DNA from: Clarireedia homoeocarpa | Lineage: Eukaryota > Ascomycota > Leotiomycetes > Helotiales > Rutstroemiaceae | Direction of reading: 5' to 3' | Length of the DNA: 64,000 nt | NCBI GenBank assembly: GCA_001465935.1 | Contig: LNKV01000015.1 | Span: forward strand, 310,001 to 374,000 | Shown here: positions 1-11,948 of the stretch, piece by piece | How positions within the stretch are numbered: the stretch's first letter is position 1 | Layout of the letters: every line of letters starts with the position of its first letter | Position numbers and translations under genes: made by a program | Notes under the pieces: generated by a model | What the model saw: the letters and a program-made list of their open reading frames with translations, nothing else | Told to the model about the DNA's origin: nothing | Databases searched by the model: none

Positions 1-454
1 AGGCAGGAAACGTCGTCGCTTCTACAAAGTTGCCCCCGTTTTTATTTTGATAATAGTTACACAGCTAGAATCTAAAGCCTTGCATTAAGCCCATCGTCCC
101 ATTGCTAAACGAACGCCAGTACGACCAAGGACTCTCAGATGAACGAAAGGTACTCGTGACGAGACTCTCGACATCTTTTCATAACCGGAGATCTAAAAGG
201 AAATATGTACAGATCATGGGGTGCGTGGTGAAGGAAGTAAAGCCAATTTCGTGGTATCCAGAAAATGGGTTGGCTAGAGCCTCAGCCGCCTTGACAGGTG
301 TGCCGTTAATATGTGTATAAACATATTTTGCGAGTGTCATCGGCCAGAATGGCGCATTGTATGCATTTGAATCGTGATTCAGGAATTGTAATCAATGAGG
401 AGGAGGAACGTGGATATGCGTCTGCCGTTCTGGTAAGATCGGGTACCAAGAGCA
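1..454. other. intergenic, no gene recognised
   Basis: This is the flank downstream of the mitoferrin-type carrier gene, which ends at 455 on the minus strand. A 72-codon open frame on the plus strand (102-320) has no recognisable domain and no splice continuation. I see only 3' UTR or intergenic sequence here. Confidence 0.5.
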
Positions 455-1813
455 TTAAACGACAATATCGTTTTGCCTGATGAAGTATGCTCTGTAGAGA
501 TGTATGATCAGATGAAATTCAATCTTACGCAATGTGGCAATACTTACTTGCAAGCTTCGTACGCTGACCAGCAAATAGCGGTACTTGGCATAGTAGTCAC
601 CACTCGTGGTCGTACACCTTTGAAAAATCCTTTGAAGCCCTCTCTACGGTGAAGAACCTTGCAACCCTCCACAAAACCACCGACCCTCCTTAATTCCGGA
701 TCCGTAGCTGTTCCTCTTGTTTGTAACATCGTCTTGATGACATCCATCGGGGTCGTAAGCGCAGCCGCAAACCCTCCCGCAACCGCACCTGCGGTACAAT
801 GTGTCCAAGGATCATATTTCTTGGACGGGTTCATGGCAGTCGAAATCGATTCGTAGGCGAGGAACTGAAGCGCAGTGAAAGGAACCGTCATAGAGAGTGT
901 GGTAGGATAAGATACGTAGAATGCGGCGAGCCCTTCGTTTCGATAAACATATCGAGCGCAGTCAAACATAGATTTATACATGGTCTTCGAATTTTGAATT
1001 TGCATGCGCTGCTTGATAACTAAATCAGAGTATTAGCAATCGCAGACGTAGATCATCGATCACATCGTACCATCAAAAGGATTCATCAGAGCATCGCTGG
1101 CGATTGTTGCGCAAGCTCCACTAGTAGCTAAGGTATTGTCAGTAATTATGAAACTCTCCACCCGTTCACCGGAAACATACCAGCAGCAAGTGGATGATGA
1201 ACACCGGCCTGGTTTCCCCCCATTACATGCTTTACAGCTTCGTATGTAGCAAAGTAGACAGCATGCGCAGGTCCTAAGTTGTTATCAGTGTTTTCCGAAG
1301 CCTGCCGAATTCACTGCAAATTGTACTCACCCGCTCCCACAACCACGCTCGACATGCCCCTCCATAAATTGAGGATTCCCTCCCCCGTGGCTATTCTGTA
1401 TGTGCCTTGTATCATACCATTATAAACTGCAGATGGTGTGGGGTTTAGGATTTGCATTCGGGTCTGTGGAGTGTCAATATAACTTTCTCGATGATATCGT
1501 CACTATGGTAAATGTGTTTACCTTGATGGCATCAACCGGGTACATAACGGTATGTTCCTAGATGTATCCTCGTGAGTCCCAGAGCTTAAATTCCCATGTC
1601 ATATAGGCTTACAGCAATTCCAGCGAATGCGCCCGCCGCCATGTTCTGTATCAGCGAAAAGTTTGGTGGGAGCGACTCATATCTGTTTTTTTTTTTTTTT
1701 GATAGATTAGCAAGCTGCGCTTTCTTTCCTGCAGATGAAGCCTCTGCAATTGTAGCTCATCCTCAGAGGACATACTCATATTCTTCTACCGGCTCTGCAT
1801 TTGGCTGGGCCAT
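455..1813 (-). CDS. mrs4: mitoferrin-type mitochondrial iron carrier (MRS3/MRS4 family)
   Basis: A mitochondrial carrier (SLC25) that in this family imports Fe2+ across the inner membrane for haem and Fe-S synthesis. Eight exons can be traced: 1776-1813, 1613-1682, 1522-1557, 1331-1463, 1181-1273, 1071-1127, 548-1019 and 455-491, all with GT-AG junctions. Three carrier signatures are visible: YPVDAIKTRMQ, NPFDVIKQRMQIQ and TPMDVIKTMLQTRG. The last exon restores the family-like tail AYFIRQND. I start at the first in-frame ATG (1813, MAQPNAEP). The frame stays open without an ATG to about 2008, so an extra upstream coding exon is possible. The 1683-1775 intron has a run of 14 A just before its acceptor instead of pyrimidines. 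The carrier family is certain; the iron substrate is inferred from resemblance to MRS3/4. Confidence 0.9.
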
Positions 1814-3310
1814 TTGGGCCAGGGCCGCAGATCCTCCTCCAAGTTGTGCTGATTGAAGAGCCAGATTGGCGACTTCCAGGTTATCCGCCGGTCTTTTGAA
1901 TGATATTCCTCTCTCTAGAATATCTGGATGGTAATAGCTTAGATTGGGGTTCTGCGACGACGCGACGTTATGTGGTTGGTATAGGAGGGGTTGTGCAGAT
2001 GTTGCGGATTTTTAAACTGCATAAAATAAAAAAGTGGTGATGCTATTTGCTTCTTTCTGCACAAATCTAACCGGGGGGGCTTAGGGGGGTCAAAGAACGA
2101 GATCGGGGCCGAGGTCAGTCTTCTTACGAAATCAATAAATAACTAACTTATTGAGTAGAAAATCTAGATTCGAGGAATTACAAACAAAACAATTGAATCA
2201 CAGATTAGTTCATCATGTTGATTCAGAATGTTGTAGATTCCATTAAGATGCGAATAACACATTGATCTTTGGGGTTATTCACCTCAATTGGCATTGCCGT
2301 ATTGCACATTCACCCACGTTTAGACGATATCAGACACTAGTCCTACTATATATCACCAAGAACTAACTGTAAGTCTTACATAGACACGCAGTTCGTCCGC
2401 TAGCTACGAACTGAAAGGCTCAACTTACTGGTGTCTTCTTTGTTAACAACCGGTATTCCTCGCAACTCCGCTTTCGCAGTTCTTTATACGAGGCAACCCG
2501 TGTTGTGTTTTGTGTCAACCATGTCCTCGGACTTTCCACACGGGCTATTCCTGGGGCGGTTTTCGCTTTCTCCTGGTAACTCCGGGGCACGAGGCTGGGT
2601 AGTCGTTCTTCCGAGCGGCGTATGAACAGACTAATTTTATCAGATCTGACGTTGTCCTCGTTAACTGATTCAAAGATCTGAGATAAGATAACTAGAAGCT
2701 ATAATCTATTGGGTATCAGGTGAAACAATGCTGAGTAGGCTTATTCATTTTATAAGTTCCTCTTGCTTGGCTCTAAAATTTATTACATATTTCCGGAGGT
2801 CCTATTCGCCAAGAATAGGAGCTGACCTCCCGCCGAAATTGTATGAAAGTATGTCCCGTAACAGATTGCACCAGCAATACAACATAGTACTCGAACTTTT
2901 TTGATTTTAACTTTTGCCGAATAGTAATACAAGTGTGATTTTCTGCCCTTTATTATCCTCCCATTGTAAACTAACCAGATCATAATATCGGCTCACCCAC
3001 CACCATCAGAAAGTCTTGTCCGCTGCCTCAAGACCACCCTTTCTTCCATCTTGCTTCGCTTGCAACCTAGCTCCCACATTTGCACCTGGACCTCCTCGTT
3101 CGTCGATTCCCTCATCTATTCACAGCCCATTTCCTACCTATCCCATATCTCCCACAAATTCTCTACCCTCCTTTGCTTTCCACCCATCCCCCTCTCGCTA
3201 CTTCTCATCTATACCCCCCACCAAACAACCCCCATCCTTCTCCCCTCTTTCTCATCCAACCTTATTCCCCCTCAACTCTCAACCCTCACACCCTCACAAC
3301 CCTCCCTCTC
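1814..3310. other. intergenic region, no gene recognised
   Basis: About 1.5 kb between the carrier start and the RSA3 stop. It holds the carrier promoter and, from about 3016, a long pyrimidine-rich stretch on the plus strand that gives several overlapping low-complexity open frames rich in Ser and Pro. None resembles a known protein. Reading the minus strand, this stretch is the purine-rich 3' flank of RSA3. Confidence 0.5.
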
Positions 3311-3846
3311 TCAACCAACAATCCTCCTCCTCTCCTCCTCCCCAAACATCACCACCCCCTGCTTCAGCGCAAAAACCAACATATCCAGCGCCTCCTTCCC
3401 AAAATCCTCCGCGCCCCTCAACGCATCCAGATCCTCCGCAAACTCCGTCGTCGCCCTCTGAAGATAGTGGTTCGTGAAGCGCGTATCCAGATCTCTTTCC
3501 GACTCCGTCTGTCTTTCCGGTGCTGGTCTTGGGGACTGAACGACATGTTAGTTTAGGATACGAAAGGAAAAGTAGATAAAGACAAGAAGGGATTACCACA
3601 GCTTGAGCAGAAGCAGAAGACTTCGGGAATGATTTGGTAGGTTTTTGCTCGCTGTCGCTTGCGCTGTCGCTTGCGCTGTCGCTTGCGCTGTCGGTGTCGG
3701 ATGTTACTGCAAGTGGTGTAAGTCAAGTGACTGATGAGTCGCATTCATTCCAGGAAGAGAGAGAAATTTCATAACATACCCTGTGTACGCGGCTGTCTCT
3801 TCCTATGACGCTTTGGCTTTGAAACCTTCATATCTTTTGCTGCCAT
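3311..3846 (-). CDS. rsa3: ribosome assembly protein 3 (RSA3)
   Basis: A small nucleolar factor of 60S ribosomal subunit assembly. Three exons, 3780-3846, 3599-3706 and 3311-3535, join in frame to about 133 residues. The N-terminus is basic (KPKRHRKRQPR, likely nucleolar targeting). The middle is an Asp/Ser-rich linker coded by a 12-bp tandem repeat at about 3656-3694. The C-terminus is the conserved RSA3 domain, with FTNHYLQRATTEFAEDLDAL followed by a basic GEEERRIVG end. The C-terminal domain match makes the call firm; the linker length is probably variable. Confidence 0.85.
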
Positions 3847-4312
3847 TTTGGATCTATGGAATTTTTTGGGTTGGGAATGATCGAGATGAGAAGATGAGAC
3901 CGAAGTAAAGGACATGAAAAAGTCGAATTGGATTGAGAGGACATCCACGTGATGAAGAAAAGTGGAGTTTTTATTTCAGTGGGGGGATATTATTGGTGCA
4001 AAATTGGAGGAGGGCGGCCTTGGAGGGACAGGTGGACGGGCATAGGTAACTGGTTATTATTCGAGAATCTTGATTCATTTTCATCATTCCATTCAATATA
4101 TACACAACCACAGCTTAGCTTCTCCACCTCACATATTCGATTTTCTCCTATTCCATTTCACTTCCACTTTATATGTTACGCAGACCACCTCACACCCAAA
4201 TAAGAACGATACAGAGTAGACAGGAAAAGAGAATATCAATCTCTCCACCCATACCACTCTCCCACATCATGCATCAGGATCTCCAAGGCAGCTACACGGT
4301 AATGAGTATAAT
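3847..4312. other. intergenic: RSA3 upstream and NDUFA13 downstream flank
   Basis: A 466-bp gap between two minus-strand genes. It should hold the RSA3 promoter. An 84-codon plus-strand open frame (3949-4203) has no recognisable domain and is not called. Confidence 0.45.
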
Positions 4313-5529
4313 CTATTCCTTAGTGACATGACGAGGAGTAACAGCGTATGTTGGTCGGACGAATCTAAATTGATAGTATCACAGTTAGCATATATTCTCT
4401 CCACGTATTCATAATCCATCCTTCTCCTGTTCGTCTCTTCCCTTGAGCTTCTCACAACCTCTCCATTCATCTCTCCCCATCTCTCCCACACCCTCTACTC
4501 TCTAACTCCTCTAACCCCTTCAACCCCTCCTCTACTCCTCACCCCTCACCAACCACAAGAACCAAAAATAAGAACTAAAAAAAATAAATCAAGAACTCAC
4601 CGATCCCCATGATAAGCACTACTCTCCGAACCCAGTAACTCCTTTTCCCTCTTCAAATCCGCCCAATGTCTCCTAACCAAATCACGATCTTGCTCCGCTG
4701 TCAACAGCGGAATGAGATGAATTCTAGACCACATCTTTTCGCGGGCCAATTCGCTATTTTGACCATTAGCCATTATGTTCACCTTATTATCAAAAAGACA
4801 AGCCAAAATCCAATAGAAATACATACTTCTGCTCTCTAATCCCCTTTCCAACTTTATAGAAGCCGTAGGTCATGACACCAGCCATAGCGAGAAGCATAAC
4901 CGAAGGACGAAAACCGCGCGCAGGAAGATTTCTCTATGAGGGGGGGTTTCATGTGTTAGTGTGTGTTTTGTTTAAACTAGTTGCTTCTTCTTTTTCTCTT
5001 TCCCCCTCTTAAGTCCCAAGTCCCAAGTCCAGAGCTTGCTTCGTGTGATTTGAGGAGAGGGGTCGCGTCGAGTTGGTGTTCGGAAGAACGAATGAGGTGA
5101 GTAGTAGATGGGCTGAGCGTCCGAAAATTTGGGCAGGACGATGCATTTGGCTCGATGGATTTTGTGAATTGAATTGTGGATGTTTTTCGTATTTCGCAAT
5201 CCATAGCCCATCATGTCGTCGCACATATTCCCCTCACCCCCTCCTCAACCAATTGCCGCATCCCTCTATGATCCAGCTCTTCTTTCCTGCTGGTCAGAAT
5301 CCGCGCAAGAACCCTCCTCTTCTTTCCATCTCTCTCTACCCCTTCCAACCCTCCCACCCGCATCCCTATCCTTCCTCCTTCCCTCCACCTCATCTTTCCT
5401 CTCGCTTTCCCTTCCTTCCAAGCCCCTCCCAACACCCCTCCCCCCAAAACAAAAAAAGAGAAACTCCCCCTAACATACCTTATACTGCACCGGTTCATAC
5501 CCGCCCGCGGGAGGTAAATCTTGCGGCAT
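4313..5529 (-). CDS. ndufa13: NADH:ubiquinone oxidoreductase subunit NDUFA13/GRIM-19
   Basis: An accessory subunit of respiratory complex I in the inner mitochondrial membrane. Four exons, 5479-5529, 4827-4933, 4601-4753 and 4313-4364, join to about 120 residues. The N-terminus MPQDLPPAGGYEPVQYK is the classic GRIM-19 start. It is followed by NLPARGFRPS and one membrane helix (VMLLAMAGVMTYGFY), then a long charged helix with ELAREKMWSRIHLIPLL and RDLVRRHWADLKREKELLG. The last 17 codons sit on a separate exon (FVRPTYAVTPRHVTKE). The large first intron (about 545 bp, 4934-5478) is unusual for this window and generates misleading open frames on both strands. Confidence 0.92.
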
Positions 5530-6829
5530 CTTTATCCTTATATTATTTATCTTTCCTTTCTCTTAATCCGTTATTCTTATCTCTTCCCTCAATCCTGTAT
5601 CTCTTCCCTCAAACCAAATCCCTCAAATCCCAATCTAAAACTCGTAATCCGTATTCCTTTCTCCGCAAATCCAATTCGCAGGTACGATGCGGCGTGATAG
5701 GCGACGTCAATTGTGATGCGGGCACGCGGAGCAATTAAGCTTGAGTAACTGAGTGAGGTTTGAATTGGAGCTCGGATGTTTGGCGATGAGGGTGATGTTT
5801 ATTGATGCCTTGGGTTTGAGGTATTAGCCAAAGGTTATAGATGAGAGGGGTGGGGTTACTGCACTCTCTCTTCTTCTGTCCTGAGTGTATTAGTTATTTA
5901 TGAGTTTTCAAACTATTTGTTCATTTATTATTTATTAATAACTTGCCGCCTATGTAGATATACTCTAGACTTCTCTTAACCATGTCGACTTTAGCTCTCG
6001 TATTACTCTATAAAGTACTTCATGATCAGCTTATCTCAAAGCACACCACCAACACCCCCTCATCTACTCCTTTCCCCCTTCTCACCCCTCCCATCTCCAT
6101 CTCATCCCAAGCAACCAGTGCACTCTGCCACCCCTCATCGCCCCTCATCGTCGCCCAAATCACCCAGCACCATATTCCCATCGTCAAAATCAACAAAGCA
6201 AGTCTCAAATCAAAACTTCATTCAGCAAACATAAAACAACAAATCAATTCATTCATCCACTCCCATCTACTCACTATCCACTAACCCCACCCCTTAGCTT
6301 CCTATATGCTCAGGAACGATCCCCAACACCTGCATCCGTTTCCTTCCCCATCTACTTCAGATCGATTCAGTTCAATTCAATCAAATCATTCCCATTCCAA
6401 ACCATCCAAACCCATCCAATCATAGCCATGCCCATTCCCAAATCCCAAATCCCTGTCCTTATCCCACCCAAATAATCTCCATTCCCAATCCGATTCCCGA
6501 TTCCGTTTCCATGTCCGAATCCAAACCGAATGCCCCCGGAACACCTTGAACCCCAATCCCAAACACAACCCAGAGTTTTCCCTCTGTTCGCATTCCTTTC
6601 TGGTTTGCAGAATAAATACGATAATGTATGGCTATAATATGATATGATGCAAGTAATACTGTCTTTGCTCTCTTGAAAGAAAACACGCTTCCACACTCAA
6701 AATCATCTCTTTCTCTCCTCCCCTCAATATTTATTTCCAACAATCTCTCCTTTCTTGACACGAATGTCTCATAATATTTGACCTTCCAATACAAGGCCAT
6801 GCATGATCATCATCATTATCAACCACCTA
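5530..6829. other. intergenic region between FCP1 3' end and NDUFA13 promoter
   Basis: About 1.3 kb, C/T-rich on the plus strand at 6040-6560. Short open frames on both strands are compositional. I see no conserved domain, tRNA or repeat family. Confidence 0.45.
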
Positions 6830-9646
6830 TCAATCATCGTCCCCCTCTAACAACTCGGCCTGCTCCCTCTCAAAAGCCGCCTCCATCTCAGCCTCCAAAT
6901 CCTCCTCCAAACTATGATCACTCTCCGTCTCCATGACCGCCGACGTCAGATCCTCATTTTCATCCCCCGTGACTCCTGGCGTCGGCAGACTGGTTTCCGA
7001 CGCACCAGTTGGCGTCTTCACCGTTTTCAGACCCGTGGTTCGCGAATTAGCCATGCGCTGTTTCTTCGCCAGTGCACTTTCCTCATCACTCGTGTCTTCA
7101 TCTGTGGCTTCATCGAACGATCGTTTCTGGCCTCGGCGTTGACTTGAGCGTGAGCCGCGAGTCGTGTTGCTGGTCATGCTTCCATCGCTGTCGGTGGCGG
7201 AGTCATCGTCGTCGCCCATGAACTCGGCGAGTTCGTCGTCGACGCCGTTCCAATCGAAGCCTTTCAAATCGTCGATTGGTGAGTGACCAGGCTCTATGTC
7301 GTCTGGCATGACTCCGTCATCTGCGCCATCCTCTTGGGCACTACTTGGGGGTTCATCATCTTCGTTGCTTTCACTACCAGTATAGTCCTCACTATCATCA
7401 CTATCATCCATTGAAGACTGTAAACTGGTATTGCTGCCTGAAGGTCTTCGGTCGGAAGCAGGGACATCAACCTAGAAAAATGAGTAACGTGTTTCAAGTT
7501 ATGAAGCGCCTACACTCACAAGATACAGTTCTTCATCTTCTTTCTTCCATTTGCTTATTGACCTTAGTAGCCACTCCTGAGTGACGATCTTGATATGCGG
7601 AAATTTCGCTGCTTCTCGGACCTTTTGCGTTCGAGTTCTAGCCGAAGACGCCACTACATGTGTAACCCTCTTTGAAACCCTAGGAAAAACATAAGCATAA
7701 AAATCATTACGTACTCAAATCCCAAAACTTACTTCTTACGAATCTTACCGCCAAAACTTTCTGTCTGCTGAGCAATTTCAGATCTAAATTTAGTTAGCCT
7801 CCGATGTCCTTCCCAAAGACCCCAAAAATCGGCATAAATATCAAGAATTTGTGAATATTTTAAGTTATAAATGTTGTCAACTTGCCTCATTAGCTCAGCT
7901 CCCAACGGCACTAAGCCTGACATAACAATAACACAACCTTCTAAGACTTTGGCCCTGCAATAAAGTTAACGAAAGTCTATACAGTGGGGCTCGGAAAAGG
8001 ATATACTTCAAACGCGGCATGACGACCGCAATGTTAGGCACAATCTTTAGGTCTGCAGCATCATCTCTGACTGAGATCTTTCTTTGGGAGCCAGGTTTCA
8101 GTTGTGCGACTCTTCCTCCGGGTACATTGACTAACGCCTTGTCGTATTCTTCATAGAAGGCCTTGTGCAGATCAGTGAGATGTTGTTGAAGGTAAAATAG
8201 TTCGACATCGTCGTCCTTGAGTAAGTTGTGTCTCGAATGCGAATGATGTTCAGCTGTGCCGCCGTTCTTCGCCTCTTCTACCACCTCTTCCTCTTCATCA
8301 TCTTGTTTGTCGAGTTGTTCTTGCATGTGCAGTAACGGTCGTTCAGTCAGCTGCCTCTCCAAGAACTTCTCTTGCTCTGCCGCTTGCTCTTGTTTGACCG
8401 ACTCATCATCGCCGCCTCCCATCCTAACTAACTCTTCGAGTGCGCTAACACGAGGAGCGTCCTCCGTAGTTGCGCCAGACTCATCCATCTTGTCTCCATC
8501 AGGGACCTCAGCAGCGTCTTCCGTTGGAGCTTTTGCCGCATCGCCAGTAGGTGTTTCAACTGTTTCAGTCGCTTCGGTTTCAGTCTTTTCTGGCCTGGGT
8601 AAATGCTTCTTCTTCGGCGTGGGAATCTTTGGAAGTTCCTCTCGTTTCGGCAAGAAACTCGAATTGATATCTCCAATACCAAGGAAAAAGTCGTATGGAA
8701 CGACCTTGATGAGATTGGGGCGATTCATTGGCCAAACGTCCGAACGATCATCAATTATCACTACCATATGCGTACTCTGGGGAAACAGTCTCGCTAGACT
8801 CTTTGCTGTAACGTTGCCGTTTTCGTCTCGACTGATGATGCGATCTCCGAATAATTTTTTCTTCGGATCAACGATCTTTGCAATATTAACTGCGTAAGCT
8901 CGAGTACCCATAGTATAAACATGCAACTCGTACATCTCCGAGACCTTCTCCAGGAATTCGGCTAAGCCTGGGCGCATCTTTATATAGTACCAACAGCCGG
9001 ATGCGAGGCCGCGCACATTGTCATCTTTGAGTTGGAATGAGCGGACATCTTTGACGGCCTCGTAATTAGGCGAATTGGGGTCGCGCTGCCACTCCCCAAC
9101 AGTGGGCTCAATACAAGCATGGATAATGGTCTGGTCGAGATCCACCACCAATGAAAGTTTTCGGTTCTTCAGTAACCGCCGTTGTAGTTGTTCTTCGGCT
9201 TTGGAGGCTTCGTCTTGACTGACGGTGAGATGTGTTTGGTCGTGAATCATGTTAATTTTCGCGCGGTCCGCATCGACCGAGGCGCTGGCCCAAGAAACTT
9301 CCGTCATGTCCTTTCCACACATCCCACAAAGGCCAGCAAACTGGACCGAGTGCGGACAGGCCTCCTTGACTTCTACAACTTCTCTATCCCTCTCAATTCT
9401 CTGTCCCTCCTTGATTAACCATGTACTGATGGTGCCTTCTGCCGGACTATCCCATGCGCCATATGACGTTTGTTCTTCCTCCCATTCATCCCCTAACGGA
9501 TCGCCGACTTTCCTCATCCATTTGAACTTGTATTCGAGTAGCGAAACCTGTTTGCTGATTTCATCGCCCGGCTTCTTCAGCAGTCTTGTGATTGTGATCG
9601 GGTATTTCAGGTTCGGACCCAGGCTCAGTGGCTTTGTCAACTCCAT
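6830..9646 (-). CDS. fcp1: RNA polymerase II C-terminal-domain phosphatase FCP1
   Basis: A Mg-dependent acyl-phosphatase that removes phosphate from the Pol II CTD and recycles the polymerase in the nucleus. Residues 1-100 form a lipoyl/biotinyl-like N-terminal region. The FCPH catalytic domain follows, with the DLDQT signature at about residues 169-173. A BRCT domain (start LEGCVIVMSGLVPLG, later KRVTHVVASSAR and TQEWLLRSI) is followed by a long acidic, disordered tail (EDYTGSESNEDDE onward), as expected of the TFIIF-binding end. Introns: 7955-8006, 7784-7885, one ending the KIRKK exon near 7733, and one near 7473-7519. The 7784-7885 intron uses GCAAGT as donor and is in frame with no stop. 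Confidence 0.93.
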
Positions 9647-11948
9647 CTTGATTGTCCTCCTTCACGGTGTCTGCGCTTTCGTGTGATCATGCGATTCCAG
9701 GCGGATTGAATCTGTTGTGATGGAAAGAGATGGTCAGCAAGAGCATTGGAGAGAAAAGAAGGGTAAAGCAGAGAGAAGTAAGGACGTGGGAAGAAGTTGT
9801 GAAGTAGTAAGGTACTCCACAAGCACCAGGCAACAAGAAACAGCAGACTCTACAAGCAAAAAGCAGGCGCCATGCATTTGTTGAGTATGACTCGAAAAGA
9901 CAGGCAGTATGCGCCTGGGCTATCAAGAATACATGCGATCGGTATCTACAAGCTGTTGAAAGACCTACGATCTCAATTTAAGCTCTTGGAAAGCTCTCAT
10001 AAATATCGCGTGGGGTTCAGCGTTGTAAGATTCCATGTGCACTTTATTTTGTTAAGCTTGCAAGCCACAGTTGGGGTATCTTGTATCTCTGTGGTTGTTT
10101 TTGCTTCCCGCGTTCCAGGTTGTAATATTCACCTTTTATTCTCCTAGTAACGTATCCGGGGATTTGGGGGTGGCGTATGGTGTTGTGGTTTTGTGGTTTT
10201 GTGGTTTTCTTTGGCGGAGTTTGGATTTGATGGCTCGGGGAGAGTGTTTGGAGTAGCGATCAGATAAGTATGCGACGGAGTTTCCGTTTCCTTGGTTTCT
10301 CTGACTTCTGCCGGTTTCTTTGGGAGTTTTGGGTGGTTGCGCGCAATGATCCGTTATGAATAGGGAATTGGGAGTTGCGAACGACTTGTGGCTTCTAATC
10401 GGTCAATAGAAGCTGGATGACTGTACTGGACTGGACTGGACTGGACTGGACTGTACTTGGACTGTACTGTACTTCCGAGAGCGTGGTAGAATAATATTGC
10501 GGCGACAACCTTAAAAACAAGACGTAAGAAATAAGGCCAAAATCCCAAAGAGCTTTATTAACGTAACAGTAAGTGATCGGCAGTTTCCGTTATCCGTGTT
10601 CCGATCTAGATCGCTTTACCTTTTTCTCTTTTTTTTCCTCGTTTGGTGGTGTACGGGTGGTGGTAAGCGGTGGCAAGCTTTGCTTTTTGGGCGGTTGACA
10701 AAGGGAGGGAAGATGATGGAGGGTTTTATATGTTTGCTCGGCTTGTCCCCTTGGCTAACGGTGCATCGGAACGTGATTCGTCCATTATCCGATCTGGCAT
10801 TGGATTCTATGTGAACGAGTGAGGAGAAGAGCATCATAGCTTCAAAGCTTCCATGCTTCAAAGCTTCGACCTCTTTTGCCATTTGGGAGAGGGAATTGTC
10901 AACCTATTGTATGAAGGTACTGTTCGCGCTGTGCCGCACCAAGGTTACAACTGTACGGGAGATCCAGAGCGATCAGTGTAGGAATAAGAATGCAATTGTA
11001 TTGCGGGTATTGCACACGTAGAAAAGGCATCTGCATCTGCACCACACCGACTAACTCTCTCGGTACTCCCTCTCCCTCTCCTCTCCCTCTCCCTGTAGCA
11101 AGCAAGTCGTCGCGTGCGCAACGTCCATTCGTGGGCAGACTCGGGAAGCTCCAAAAAGAAAAATCATGTCGCACAGAATGATCCCTGTCCAGCCGACAAA
11201 GTCCAGAACAGACATCAAAATGTTCCGAGATCGCAAACCGTTTGCAGTTGCATTGGATATTCATAGATCCACACAACTGGCTTCAAAGAAAGGACAGAAA
11301 CAAAACACAAGCATCATGCATTCATCTATCCATCACCTTACAGTCCCCAATATTTAACTCAAATTTCGAAACTTCTTTATTGTAGTTTGCCTAACTATAC
11401 AGGACACGAACTTCTTGCGTTTGTTTACAATGCAGAAGCAAGCCATTATCCGTATAGACAAGAAGTAGAATTATATCTCAACCAATAACCTCTAGAAGTC
11501 TATATTCTGTAAATACTTCACTGTGATCCTATACGTCCAATTCCCCTCTCTCCCAAGCTCCTCCACAATACCTTCTCCTTCCTGCACTTCATCAACCTAA
11601 CCAGGTGTCATAATTACCCTCAAATTTGCAATGCAGTTCCTAACCAGCTCCCATCCGCCCCGCCTATCCACCCGTCCATTGCCCCCTTCCCCAATAAAAA
11701 AGCAAAAGAAATAGTATCATTAACAAGAAGCGAATGCTCAAATACAAACAATTACAATCGCGATTCAAATTCCGTCCTGTCCCATGCCATCCCTATCCCA
11801 TCCCAAAATATTCATCATCACACGCATGCTTGCTTGCTCGCTTTGCTCCCACGCCATGCCTCGTCATCATCATAATCATATAGAAAGCCAATATGAAAGG
11901 AAGAACGATAAAGAAAAGAAAGGAAAAGAAAGGGAAAAAAAAAAAACC
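9647..11948. other. long intergenic region upstream of FCP1
   Basis: About 2.3 kb between the FCP1 start and the sterol glucosyltransferase stop. Visible features are a five-copy CTGGA repeat (10426-10450), repeated TGTGGTTTT units near 10175-10210, and AAGCTTC repeats near 10840-10866. Short open frames here lack homology signals. No RNA gene is recognised. Confidence 0.45.
10426..10450. repeat. CTGGA pentanucleotide microsatellite, five copies
   Basis: Five perfect head-to-tail copies of CTGGA, with degenerate ctgtact units on both sides (about 10421-10472). This is a simple sequence repeat in non-coding DNA. Confidence 0.9.

Noticed and set aside
3016..3556. three overlapping 136-158-codon plus-strand open frames
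   Set aside because: Low-complexity Ser/Pro/Leu sequence from a pyrimidine-rich strand, antisense to the RSA3 gene and its 3' flank.
5073..5738. 221-codon plus-strand open frame
   Set aside because: Lies over the first intron and first exon of NDUFA13 on the other strand and is compositionally driven.
8256..8897. 213-codon plus-strand Ser-rich open frame
   Set aside because: Antisense shadow of the FCP1 coding exon.
10596..10882. small open frames on both strands near 10.6-10.9 kb
   Set aside because: Mutually overlapping, no domains, no conserved splice signals.
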